From Oscillospiraceae bacterium (GTDB lineage Bacteria; Bacillota; Clostridia; Oscillospirales; UBA929), in contig JAISVO010000139.1 of assembly GCA_031271525.1 (NCBI GenBank), positions 1 through 28,498 of the forward strand: DNA of 28,498 nucleotides, read 5' to 3'. Shown piece after piece: positions 7,422-13,460 of the stretch. The notes below the pieces were generated by a model. That model was not told the DNA's origin. It was given only the letters and a program-made list of their open reading frames with translations, and did no database searches. Position numbers and translations under genes: made by a program. Position 1 is the first letter of the stretch. The number at the start of each line of letters is the position of its first letter.

Positions 7422-8518
7422 AGGGCGCGGGCCAGCGCCGTGACGTCCGCCGGGCGGTTGGTATAGGAAAACGCGACCCGGACGGTACCCTGCGCGTCGG
7501 TACCCGCCGAGATGTGCGCCAAGGGGGCGCAGTGCAGTCCGCCCCGCACCGCGATTTCCCGCTCGGACAGCGCCGCCGCGATCGTCTCGGAGTCCTTGCC
7601 GTCCACCGTAAAGGAAAAGAGCGCTTTCTGACAGCTCAAGCGGGCATAGACACGGATCCCCCGGATCCCTACGACCGTTTCAACGGCCTTCTTCAAGAGG
7701 GAATCGGCGTAGTCATAGCCGTTCTTCCGGACAAAGCGTAGACCGGCGGCCAGCCCCGCCGCGCCCGGCGCGTTGTGGGTGCCCGCCTCCAGACGGTCGG
7801 GCAGGTATTCCGGCATCCCAAGGCTGCGGGAATCGCCCCCGGTACCGCCCTCCATAAAGGGGGGCAACGACCCGCCGGGCGGAATCAGCAGTAGCCCCGT
7901 GCCCTGCGGCCCGTATAAGCTTTTGTGCCCCGGCATACACCAATAGGGATACAGGTCGCCGTCGATCGGGAGGAGGCCGGCCGCCTGAGAGGCGTCCACG
8001 ATCATCGGGACGCCCCTTTCCTTGCAGAGCGCCGCGATCTTCTCCACCGGAAAGACAAAGCCGAAGACGTTGGACATATGGGTGCAGACGCACAGGCCCA
8101 CGCTGTCGTCCAGCGCTTCGCCGAACGCCTGCAGGACGGCTTCCGGCTCGAACAGCGGCGTTGTGAGGGTGACTGTCTTGATCATCAGGCGTTCCAGCGA
8201 CTTCAGCGGACGGACCACCGCGTTGTGCTCATACCCCGAGATGAGGACGTTTTTCCCCGGCTTCGCGAGGCCCTTGATCGCGATGTTCAGCGCGTGGGTC
8301 GCGTTGGACGTGAGGATGACCCGCTCCGGCCCCTCCATCCGGAAGAGGGAAGCGGCTTCCTCCCGGCAGGAAAACAACGCCTCGGCGGCCTTCTGCGCGG
8401 CTTCGTGACCGCCGCGGCCCGCGCCGCCGCACGTGTTGATCGCTTTCAGCACCGCTTGGCCCACCTCGGGGGGTTTATGCAGGGTCGTCGCGGCGTTATC
8501 CAAATAAATCAGCGGCAT
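7400..8518 (-). CDS. Class V aminotransferase, cysteine desulfurase family
   Basis: A PLP-dependent enzyme (372 residues) of the cysteine desulfurase/selenocysteine lyase fold, expected to take sulfur (or selenium) from cysteine as an enzyme persulfide. Visible features: IYLDNAATTLHKP at the N-terminus, H98 in GYEHNA, D175 in IVDASQ, Schiff-base Lys199 in PGHKSLYGPQGTG, and a probable persulfide Cys330 in RGGLHCAPLAH. The RGGLHCAP signature fits the subgroup often encoded beside DUF3343 proteins, as here. It is not a typical IscS/NifS, since no iscU or nifU is nearby. The start ATG overlaps the upstream DUF3343 gene by 10 bp, so the two should be co-translated. The stop overlaps the convergent oxidoreductase gene. 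Confidence 0.9.
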   Translation of the reverse strand: MPLIYLDNAATTLHKPPEVGQAVLKAINTCGGAGRGGHEAAQKAAEALFSCREEAASLFRMEGPERVILTSNATHALNIAIKGLAKPGKNVLISGYEHNAVVRPLKSLERLMIKTVTLTTPLFEPEAVLQAFGEALDDSVGLCVCTHMSNVFGFVFPVEKIAALCKERGVPMIVDASQAAGLLPIDGDLYPYWCMPGHKSLYGPQGTGLLLIPPGGSLPPFMEGGTGGDSRSLGMPEYLPDRLEAGTHNAPGAAGLAAGLRFVRKNGYDYADSLLKKAVETVVGIRGIRVYARLSCQKALFSFTVDGKDSETIAAALSEREIAVRGGLHCAPLAHISAGTDAQGTVRVAFSYTNRPADVTALARALQAIVTA

Positions 8519-8772
8519 GGGGTCACCTTCCCGTTCTCCTGTTCGCAGAAGGTGTAGCGGATCGTGAAACCGGCGTTCCGCATCATTGTGACGGCTCGGT
8601 GCAGTTGGTTTTCCTCCACACGGACGGCCTGAGCGCAGCCGGTATCGGTCAGATCGACCGGGAGCCTACGGATCGACGCCCGGATCCCGGCGTTGTTCAA
8701 TACGCGCGCCGCCCTCTGCGCGTAGGTGATCGAACGGCACGCTATCAAAGCGTTCTGCATAATTCGGCTCAT
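8509..8772 (-). CDS. DUF3343 putative Se/S carrier-like protein
   Basis: A small protein (87 residues) of the DUF3343 type, which Pfam describes as putative Se/S carrier-like. It begins with a beta strand (MQNALIACRSITYAQRAARVL), continues with the A-x-x-x-L-x-x-A-G-I helix, and has the likely sulfur-bearing Cys46 in DTGCAQAVRV. The downstream cysteine desulfurase overlaps by 10 bp. The expected role is to accept a persulfide or selenium from that enzyme; the final target is unknown. Start choice is delicate. The first ATG (8772) directly abuts AAAGGAG, while a second ATG gives MQNALIAC at 12 nt. The upstream hairpins partly enclose this ribosome site. Family call is confident; cellular role is inference. 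Confidence 0.8.
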   Translation of the reverse strand: MSRIMQNALIACRSITYAQRAARVLNNAGIRASIRRLPVDLTDTGCAQAVRVEENQLHRAVTMMRNAGFTIRYTFCEQENGKVTPCR

Positions 8773-8975
8773 CTCCTTTGGGGCTGCCCAAAAACCCGCC
8801 CATATACACCATTGTATGAGCGGGGGAGGACGGTTGACAGTGAACCGGGAACAGTCGGGACGGAAGACGGCTGCGGGGGCGGTTTATACATCGCCCGTTG
8901 TGTGAAGGCGCAAAACCGTGCGATCTCTTCGCTGCCGCCAAAGCTGCGTATCAAAAGAATTGCGTTGTCTTTCAT
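8769..8975 (-). CDS. Possible 68-residue ORF between ispF and the DUF3343 gene
   Basis: This frame starts with an ATG that overlaps the ispF stop by 4 bp (ATGA at 8972-8975) and ends with a TGA that overlaps the DUF3343 ATG by 4 bp (ATGA at 8769-8772). The same overlap joins carD-ispD and ispD-ispF, so the pattern argues for translation. The product would begin MKDNAILLIRSFGGSEEIAR, then become proline/serine rich, then end basic. I do not recognise it. Against it: the middle contains a degenerate heptamer repeat and the 3' part contains a terminator-like hairpin, so this may be a non-coding leader with a chance frame. No Shine-Dalgarno stands out, which is acceptable for a coupled start. Confidence 0.4.
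   Translation of the reverse strand: MKDNAILLIRSFGGSEEIARFCAFTQRAMYKPPPQPSSVPTVPGSLSTVLPRSYNGVYGRVFGQPQRR
8777..8824 (-). promoter_or_regulatory. Tandem hairpins (terminator-like plus Shine-Dalgarno stem) before the DUF3343 gene
   Basis: On the minus strand, positions 8824-8795 fold as CCCGCTCATACA / TGTATATGGGCGGG, about 12 bp with a 2-nt bulge and loop ATGG. TTTTT follows at once (8794-8790), which is the form of an intrinsic terminator. The next bases form TTTGGG / CCCAAA (8792-8787 and 8782-8777, loop CAGC), ending at the AAAGGAG ribosome site. The second stem shares its T residues with the terminator tract, so the two could switch. This may terminate the isoprenoid operon, or act as an attenuator for the DUF3343-desulfurase pair. 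Confidence 0.5.
8834..8854. repeat. Degenerate heptamer repeat (TGAACAG type)
   Basis: Three successive 7-bp units read TTGACAG, TGAACCG, GGAACAG on the plus strand. They are variants of TGAACAG. The same family, as a rotation on the opposite strand, occurs at 13949-13983. Confidence 0.45.
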
Positions 8976-9439
8976 AGACTGCCGATCAGGCAGACCGCCG
9001 TTGCCGCCATCCCTTCGCCCGAGCCGGAGAACCCCATCCCTTCCTCGGTGGTGAACTTGACGCTGACCGCGCCGGCGCCGAGGCAAGCCGCGAGGTTCCG
9101 CTGCATTTCCTCCCGGTAGGGGGCAAGGGCGGGCCGCTGCGCGACGACCGTCGCGTCGATGTTGATTACCGTAAAGCCGTTGTCCTTGACAAGCTGTACG
9201 GCTTCCCGCAGCAGGGTCAGACTGCTGATATTCCCGAAGCGCGGGTCATGGTCGGGGAATAGGGCTCCGAGGTCGCCGAGACACGCCGCGCCGAGGAGGG
9301 CGTCGATGACGGCATGGGTCAGGACATCGGCGTCCGAATGCCCCAGCAAGCCCTTCTCAGAGGGGACCGTCACGCCGCCCAGCACCAACGGGCGTCCGGG
9401 GACCAGCCGGTGCGCGTCATAGCCCTGACCGATCCTCAT
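8972..9439 (-). CDS. ispF: 2-C-methyl-D-erythritol 2,4-cyclodiphosphate synthase
   Basis: Fifth enzyme of the MEP isoprenoid pathway: it cyclises CDP-ME 2-phosphate to MEcPP with release of CMP, in the cytoplasm. The 155-residue length is standard. The metal site is visible as D8 and H10 in GQGYDAHRL and H42 in HSDADVLTH. Other conserved parts are LGDLGALFPDHD and the C-terminal VKFTTEEGMGFSGSGEGMAA, which binds the CDP moiety and shapes the trimer cavity. The ATG overlaps the ispD stop by 4 bp (9436-9439), so IspD and IspF, which work two steps apart, are made together. Its own stop overlaps a possible small ORF. Confidence 0.97.
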   Translation of the reverse strand: MRIGQGYDAHRLVPGRPLVLGGVTVPSEKGLLGHSDADVLTHAVIDALLGAACLGDLGALFPDHDPRFGNISSLTLLREAVQLVKDNGFTVINIDATVVAQRPALAPYREEMQRNLAACLGAGAVSVKFTTEEGMGFSGSGEGMAATAVCLIGSL

Positions 9440-10122
9440 ACCGTGTCACCCCGCAAAAAAACCTCGGCGAAGACAAGGTCGTCCGGAGTGGTGACCTTGA
9501 TGTTCCGCGCCTCGCCGGGGACGATATGTACGGGGTAGGGGAGGGCCTCCGCCGCCGCGCTGTCGTCGGTGACCGGATTGCCGTCCCGGAGCGCTTTTGC
9601 CAGCGCTCCCCGGATCAGCGCCGTCTCAAAGCACTGGGGCGTCTGCACCGTGAACAGCGTTCCCCGGTCGGCCCCGCCGGTGATGATCCGCGAAGCGCCG
9701 GTCACCTTGACCGTGTCGGTTATCGGCAGACCCGGCACGGCGGCGCCGGTCTCGATTGCCTTTCGGATGACCGCGTCGCACAGGGATACCGACAGGCAGG
9801 GGCGCGCGCCGTCGTGAATCGCGACGATGTCCGCACGCGTCTCCACCAAAACCTTCAGCACCGTGTGGGGACGGGACGAACCGCCCCGCAGGATTCCGCT
9901 CACTTTTTGGAACCCCATCGCTTTGCACAAACCGGCAATCGGAAGGATGTCGCTGTCCCGCGCCGCGATTATAATTTCATCGATCAGCGGCGACGCCTCG
10001 AGGGCAGACAGCGAATAGCCGATCAGCGGAAGCCCGTTGACCGGCGTTAGAATCTTATCGCCGCCCCGCATACGCGTGGCGGAACCGGCTGCCGGAACGA
10101 CCGCCGTTACCGTGGGCTTCAT
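9436..10122 (-). CDS. ispD: 2-C-methyl-D-erythritol 4-phosphate cytidylyltransferase
   Basis: Third enzyme of the MEP pathway, which joins MEP and CTP to give CDP-methylerythritol. Its 228 residues form a nucleotidyltransferase Rossmann-like fold. The N-terminal CTP-binding loop is VVPAAGSATRMRGGDK, followed by LPLIGYSLSALE, the GGSSRPHTVLKVL segment and the AIHDGARPC motif. TDTVKV and VQTPQCFE complete the family signature. The ATG overlaps the carD stop by 4 bp and the 3' end overlaps ispF by 4 bp. CarD-ispD-ispF is a recurring order in Firmicutes. Expression should follow the carD promoter. Confidence is high from motifs, length and context. Confidence 0.97.
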   Translation of the reverse strand: MKPTVTAVVPAAGSATRMRGGDKILTPVNGLPLIGYSLSALEASPLIDEIIIAARDSDILPIAGLCKAMGFQKVSGILRGGSSRPHTVLKVLVETRADIVAIHDGARPCLSVSLCDAVIRKAIETGAAVPGLPITDTVKVTGASRIITGGADRGTLFTVQTPQCFETALIRGALAKALRDGNPVTDDSAAAEALPYPVHIVPGEARNIKVTTPDDLVFAEVFLRGDTV

Positions 10123-10595
10123 GCCAGTTCCTTGTTGATACGGCGCTCGACGTCGGCGTACTCCGCGCTCTGGGCGAGGACGATCTCGGAGATGAGGATC
10201 TGCTTCGCCGAGTGGAGCATTTTGCGCTCGCCGGTGGATAGCCCGCGCTGCTTGTCCCGCGCGGTGAGACTCTTGACGACACGCGCAACCTCAAAAAGCT
10301 CCCCGCTTTTGATCCGCAGCATGTTCTCCCGGTAACGCTTGTTCCAGTTGGTAACCGTATCGGTCTCCAAGGCGGCGAGGGAACAGATCAGGTCCTCCGC
10401 CGTGGTGCTGTCCACAACCTCCCGCACGCCGATGCTCTGGGCGTTGTGGGTCGGGATCATCACCAGCATCCCCACTACCGGCATCTTCATGACGTAATAC
10501 TGCATCAGCGCCCCGCCCGCCTTCTGGCTGACAATGTTCTCAATCACACCCGCGCCATGCATCGGGTGGACGATCTTGTCCCCTACCTGGTACAT
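10119..10595 (-). CDS. carD: CarD/CdnL-family transcriptional regulator
   Basis: An RNA polymerase-binding regulator of 158 residues. The N-terminal Tudor-like RNAP-interaction domain spans about residues 1-60 (YQVGDKIVHPMHGAGVIENI, then YYVMKMP and MLVMIPTHN). The C-terminal helical DNA-binding part contains NWNKRYRENMLRIKSGELFE and LSTGERKML, both typical of the family. Members bind the polymerase beta subunit and stabilise open promoter complexes. A strong AAGGAGGAG site lies 8 nt before the ATG, and a promoter is present just upstream. Being first in the ispD-ispF operon links a general transcription regulator to isoprenoid supply. The name carD is used for the family; the direct targets here are unknown. 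Confidence 0.93.
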   Translation of the reverse strand: MYQVGDKIVHPMHGAGVIENIVSQKAGGALMQYYVMKMPVVGMLVMIPTHNAQSIGVREVVDSTTAEDLICSLAALETDTVTNWNKRYRENMLRIKSGELFEVARVVKSLTARDKQRGLSTGERKMLHSAKQILISEIVLAQSAEYADVERRINKELA

Positions 10596-10644
10596 ATGCC
10601 CCGCTCCTCCTTCTGTTACCCACCCGTGTTCTCTTTATACAGGT

Positions 10645-10673
10645 ATTATACACCAATTGCAGAGTATTTACAA
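10645..10673 (-). promoter_or_regulatory. Sigma-A promoter for carD-ispD-ispF
   Basis: On the minus strand TTGTAA (10673-10668) and TATAAT (10650-10645) are separated by 17 bp. The -10 box is perfect and the -35 matches four of six. The expected start is about 10638, giving a leader near 43 nt. It sits in the short gap after the oxidoreductase gamma gene. Confidence 0.8.
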
Positions 10674-10696
10674 GGGTGAATGTCACAGAACGTTTC

Positions 10697-11230
10697 CTAA
10701 AATGCGTATCCCAGCGCGACTGCCCTCATGTTGGCGTCGAACATCTCTTTCTTCCGTTCCGGGACGGTCTTCTTCATCGCCGCCTCTATCACGTCTGCGG
10801 TGACTTCGGGGAGCGACTTGAGCAGCGCGCCGGCCATGATCATGTTGGCGAGGCCCTTCAGGCTCTCGTCCTCGGAGGCTTGCGCCGCCGGGACCGGGAG
10901 GTAGGCGATGTCGGAACGGGTGCGGGCGTCCTCCGGGACAAACGCGGGATCGTAATAGAGGGAGCCGCCCGGCTTCACAGCGCCCTCAAAGGCCGCGAAA
11001 GAGGGGTTGTTCATCGCTGCCAAAATGTCCGGTTCCTCCACCAGCGGGCTTCCGATGGCGGTATCCGCCAAAATGACGCCGCATTGCGCCGTGCCGCCCC
11101 GCATCTCCGGCCCGTAGGACGGCAGCCAAGATACCTGACGGTCCAGCGCCATTCCGATGGCAGCGAGGTATTTCCCCAAAAACAAAATGCCCTGACCGCC
11201 AAACCCGGCGATTAAGATCCGTGTCTCCAT
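10697..11230 (-). CDS. 2-oxoacid:ferredoxin oxidoreductase, gamma subunit
   Basis: The gamma (catalytic-domain III) subunit of a 2-oxoacid:acceptor oxidoreductase, about 177 residues. It starts with METRILIAGFGGQGILFLGK, the family's glycine-rich signature, followed by SYGPEMRGGTAQCGVILAD, another hallmark. Together with alpha, beta and the ferredoxin subunit it forms the complete enzyme. GGAGG lies 6 nt before the second of two adjacent ATGs, so 11230 is preferred; the first ATG (11233) overlaps the previous stop as TAATG. Unusually, a phosphoesterase and an acetyltransferase separate it from the beta gene. No symbol is given because the substrate class is unsettled. It is the last gene before the carD promoter. 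Confidence 0.92.
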   Translation of the reverse strand: METRILIAGFGGQGILFLGKYLAAIGMALDRQVSWLPSYGPEMRGGTAQCGVILADTAIGSPLVEEPDILAAMNNPSFAAFEGAVKPGGSLYYDPAFVPEDARTRSDIAYLPVPAAQASEDESLKGLANMIMAGALLKSLPEVTADVIEAAMKKTVPERKKEMFDANMRAVALGYAF

Positions 11231-11232
11231 CA

Positions 11233-11769
11233 TTAGCCTCCAAACTCGGTTGATAAAATATCCATATAGATGAGGTCAATCTGTTTGCCGTCTTTGATCC
11301 GTGCCCCGCGCCGCCGCCCGATCTCGGTGAAGCCTACTTTCTTGTAGCATGCCAGACCCTGCGGGTTGTCGGCATGGACGGTCAGCATAATGTTGTGCAG
11401 GTTTAGGGTATTGAACCCATAGCCGAGGATCAGGCGGATCGCCTCGGTCCCGTACCCCTTGCCCCGCCGTCCGGCTTCGCCGATGAACAGTCCCAAGGTC
11501 GCCCGGCGATGGATGTGCTCGACCTCCATCAGGCTGATGTTGCCGAGTAATTCGTCGCCGTCCTTGAGGACGATGGCGTAGTTCTGACCGCCCGAAACCA
11601 TGTTTTCCAGAGCCTTCTTCTCAGTTGCGAGCGTAATGGCGTTCCGGTACTGCCCGAGGTGGTCGGCGACCGCCGGATCGTTTAGCCATTTTGTGTAGAT
11701 CTCCGCGTCGTCCGCGTTTATCGGCGAAAGATAGATTCGTTCGCCGATGATTTTGGGGAAGTACCGCAT
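11233..11769 (-). CDS. GNAT family N-acetyltransferase (RimJ/RimL-like)
   Basis: A 178-residue GNAT protein that should transfer an acetyl group from acetyl-CoA to an amine. The order is typical: GERIYLSPINADDAEIYTKW, then the strand ALVLKDG-type core, the acetyl-CoA loop LFIGEAGRRGKGYGTEAIRL (R/Q-x-x-G-x-G/A form), and the C-terminal NPQGLACYKKVGFTEIGRRR. This is the Acetyltransf_3 pattern used by ribosomal-protein acetylases and by spermidine or antibiotic acetylases; the substrate cannot be chosen. The start is ATG 11769 with GGAGG 7-8 nt upstream, in preference to the upstream in-frame start at 11787. It lies inside the oxidoreductase operon and its stop overlaps the first gamma-subunit ATG by one base. 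Confidence 0.88.
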   Translation of the reverse strand: MRYFPKIIGERIYLSPINADDAEIYTKWLNDPAVADHLGQYRNAITLATEKKALENMVSGGQNYAIVLKDGDELLGNISLMEVEHIHRRATLGLFIGEAGRRGKGYGTEAIRLILGYGFNTLNLHNIMLTVHADNPQGLACYKKVGFTEIGRRRGARIKDGKQIDLIYMDILSTEFGG

Positions 11770-11790
11770 TAGTGATCCTCCAGTCAATCA

Positions 11791-11818
11791 GCGGGCGAAG
11801 TCAATCCGCCCCTACGGG
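11791..11818. repeat. Short GC-rich inverted repeat of REP type at the phosphoesterase stop
   Basis: GGGCG (11793-11797) and CGCCC (11807-11811) flank a 9-nt loop. Read on the minus strand the element is CCGTAGGGGCGGATTGACTT followed by CGCCCGC. It resembles the TAGGGGCGG...CCGCCC intergenic repeats I recall from Clostridia, but I cannot check copy number. The TAG stop of the phosphoesterase gene lies inside it. Confidence 0.35.
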
Positions 11819-12726
11819 AAAATCCAGCCGACAACGCCGTCTTTTTTCGCCAAGACCCGGTCGGTGAAGGCCGAAACCAGCTTAACCGTTTCCCCGGCTT
11901 CAACGGGGAGGCGGGTATCGGTGGCGTCACCGGTGCTCCACACCCCGTCGCGTTCCCACAGGAAACTGTTGGGAACCTCCAGTATACGCCCGGTCGCCCG
12001 GTGGCGGACGGTCGAAACCTCGCTCCCGCGTGATAAAATATCCACAAAGCGGTCGTTCCAAGTGATGTTCAGCGTGCCGCCGCCCGCTTGCTGCGTCTTT
12101 GCGACCCGGTAGGGCGGCAGGTCGTCTATCGACGAAAACGAAAAAGCGCCGTCTTGGATGATAAAGGCGTTGAGCTGTCCGGAGCGCTTGATGCCGCAGC
12201 CGCCGTCGATCGCGATGACGCGCTGTTCCCCGCTGACAATGGGGTTGCAGCAATGGGTCCGGTGGCCGTAGTTGTTGACCGGCCAGTGCCCGGTGACGAC
12301 CCAGCGCGAGAAGGTCAGGCCCTGTTCGAGGAAAGCGTCGTTCTTCATACACGCCCATTCGTCGAGGTTTTCCAAGTCTTCGGACGGCAGGCCGCCGTGG
12401 ACGAATACGTAGTCCCCGGCGTCGAGGATGTGGGGAAGCGCGTTCACCCATGAGACTTCGTCCGGCGACATCCACTCGGTGATGTCTTCGCAGTTGCCGC
12501 GCAGGACATGGACGTTAGGGGCGCTGGTTAGCTCAATCACCCGGCGGAGGGTTTCGGGGCCGTCGGGGCCTTTGGTATAGAGGTCGCCCAGCAGGATTAA
12601 GGTATCCTTACCCGGGGAATACCCTGTCTGCTCCAGCAGGCGGTTCAGCAGGGAGACATGCCCGTGGATGTCGCTGATGCAGAGTATGCGTCCAACCGGC
12701 GTTATTTTTTTGACGACCGCGTTCAC
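11812..12726 (-). CDS. Calcineurin-like metallophosphoesterase with C-terminal extension
   Basis: A di-metal phosphoesterase of 304 residues. N-terminal motifs are complete: D19 and H21 in CISDIHGHV, LLGDLYTKGPDG (GD motif), LRGNCED (GN-x-E/D), VHGGLPS and VTGHWPVNN (GH). This arrangement is the PrpE/ApaH-like protein phosphatase or diadenosine-tetraphosphatase branch. After about residue 205 an extension of roughly 95 residues appears (beta-rich, SH3-like in character, ending VVGWIFP) whose role is unknown. The start is GTG 12726, overlapping the beta-subunit stop by 4 bp (GTGA), with no clear Shine-Dalgarno, so it depends on coupling. Its place inside the oxidoreductase operon hints at regulation of that enzyme or of a shared metabolite, but this is inference. 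Confidence 0.88.
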   Translation of the reverse strand: MNAVVKKITPVGRILCISDIHGHVSLLNRLLEQTGYSPGKDTLILLGDLYTKGPDGPETLRRVIELTSAPNVHVLRGNCEDITEWMSPDEVSWVNALPHILDAGDYVFVHGGLPSEDLENLDEWACMKNDAFLEQGLTFSRWVVTGHWPVNNYGHRTHCCNPIVSGEQRVIAIDGGCGIKRSGQLNAFIIQDGAFSFSSIDDLPPYRVAKTQQAGGGTLNITWNDRFVDILSRGSEVSTVRHRATGRILEVPNSFLWERDGVWSTGDATDTRLPVEAGETVKLVSAFTDRVLAKKDGVVGWIFP

Positions 12727-13460
12727 GGGGTGTTTTTATAGACGCCCAGCGGATAGTAGGGGATCATCTTGTCCCGGATCCAGCCCAGCGCGGCGGCGGG
12801 GGTGAGGCCCCAGTTGGTGGGGCAGCTGGAGAGGACCTCCACAAGGGAAAACCCTTTGCCGTCGATCTGGTTTTGGAACGCCTGCTTGATCGCCCTCTTC
12901 GCGCTCCGGATGTTCTTGACGCTGTCGGCGGAGACCCGCTCGCAGTAGGCGGCGCCGTCCAGCGTGGAGAGCAGTTCGCAGACGCGGATGGGGTAGCCGG
13001 CGGCCTTGGGGTCCCGCCCGTAGGGGGAGGTTTGCGTGACCTGACCCGGCATGGTTGTCGGCGCCATTTGCCCCCCCGTCATGCCGTAGATCGCGTTGTT
13101 GACAAAGATAACGGTGATGTTCTCGCCCCGCGCCGCCGCGTGGACCGTTTCGGCGGTGCCGATCGCGGCGAGGTCGCCGTCGCCTTGGTAGGTGAAGACG
13201 ATGTTTTGCGGGTTTGCCCGCTTGATCCCGGTCGCGACCGCCGGCGCGCGCCCGTGCGCCGCTTGGACGCAGTCGCAGTTGAAGTAGTTATACGCCAGCA
13301 CCGAACAGCCGACCGGCGCGACGCCCACCGCCCGGTCGCCGACGCCCAGCTCGTCGATCGCCTCGGCGACGAGGCGGTGGATGATCCCGTGGGTACAGCC
13401 GGGGCAGTAATGCTGCACGGCGTCGGTCAGCATCGGGGTTTTTGAAAAAACAATACTCAT
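12723..13460 (-). CDS. vorA: 2-oxoacid:ferredoxin oxidoreductase, beta (TPP-binding) subunit
   Basis: The thiamine-diphosphate subunit (245 residues). It has the Fe-S/TPP-proximal CPGCTHGIIHRL motif, PVGCSV, then the TPP/Mg motif GDGDLAAIG with NNAIYGMTGGQ about 30 residues on. The C-terminal region CPTNWGLTPAAALGWI with PYYPLGVYK is what I associate with the 2-ketoisovalerate (Vor) type, but pyruvate- or 2-oxoglutarate-specific relatives are close. ATG 13460 overlaps the alpha stop by 4 bp and has AGGAGG at 7 nt. The symbol is therefore tentative. It binds the alpha subunit to make the catalytic unit that decarboxylates the 2-oxoacid and passes electrons to ferredoxin. Confidence 0.9.
   Translation of the reverse strand: MSIVFSKTPMLTDAVQHYCPGCTHGIIHRLVAEAIDELGVGDRAVGVAPVGCSVLAYNYFNCDCVQAAHGRAPAVATGIKRANPQNIVFTYQGDGDLAAIGTAETVHAAARGENITVIFVNNAIYGMTGGQMAPTTMPGQVTQTSPYGRDPKAAGYPIRVCELLSTLDGAAYCERVSADSVKNIRSAKRAIKQAFQNQIDGKGFSLVEVLSSCPTNWGLTPAAALGWIRDKMIPYYPLGVYKNTP

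Noticed and set aside
8834..8839. TTGACA on the plus strand as a promoter -35
   Set aside because: No -10 box at 16-19 bp and no plus-strand gene follows; it belongs to the heptamer repeat.
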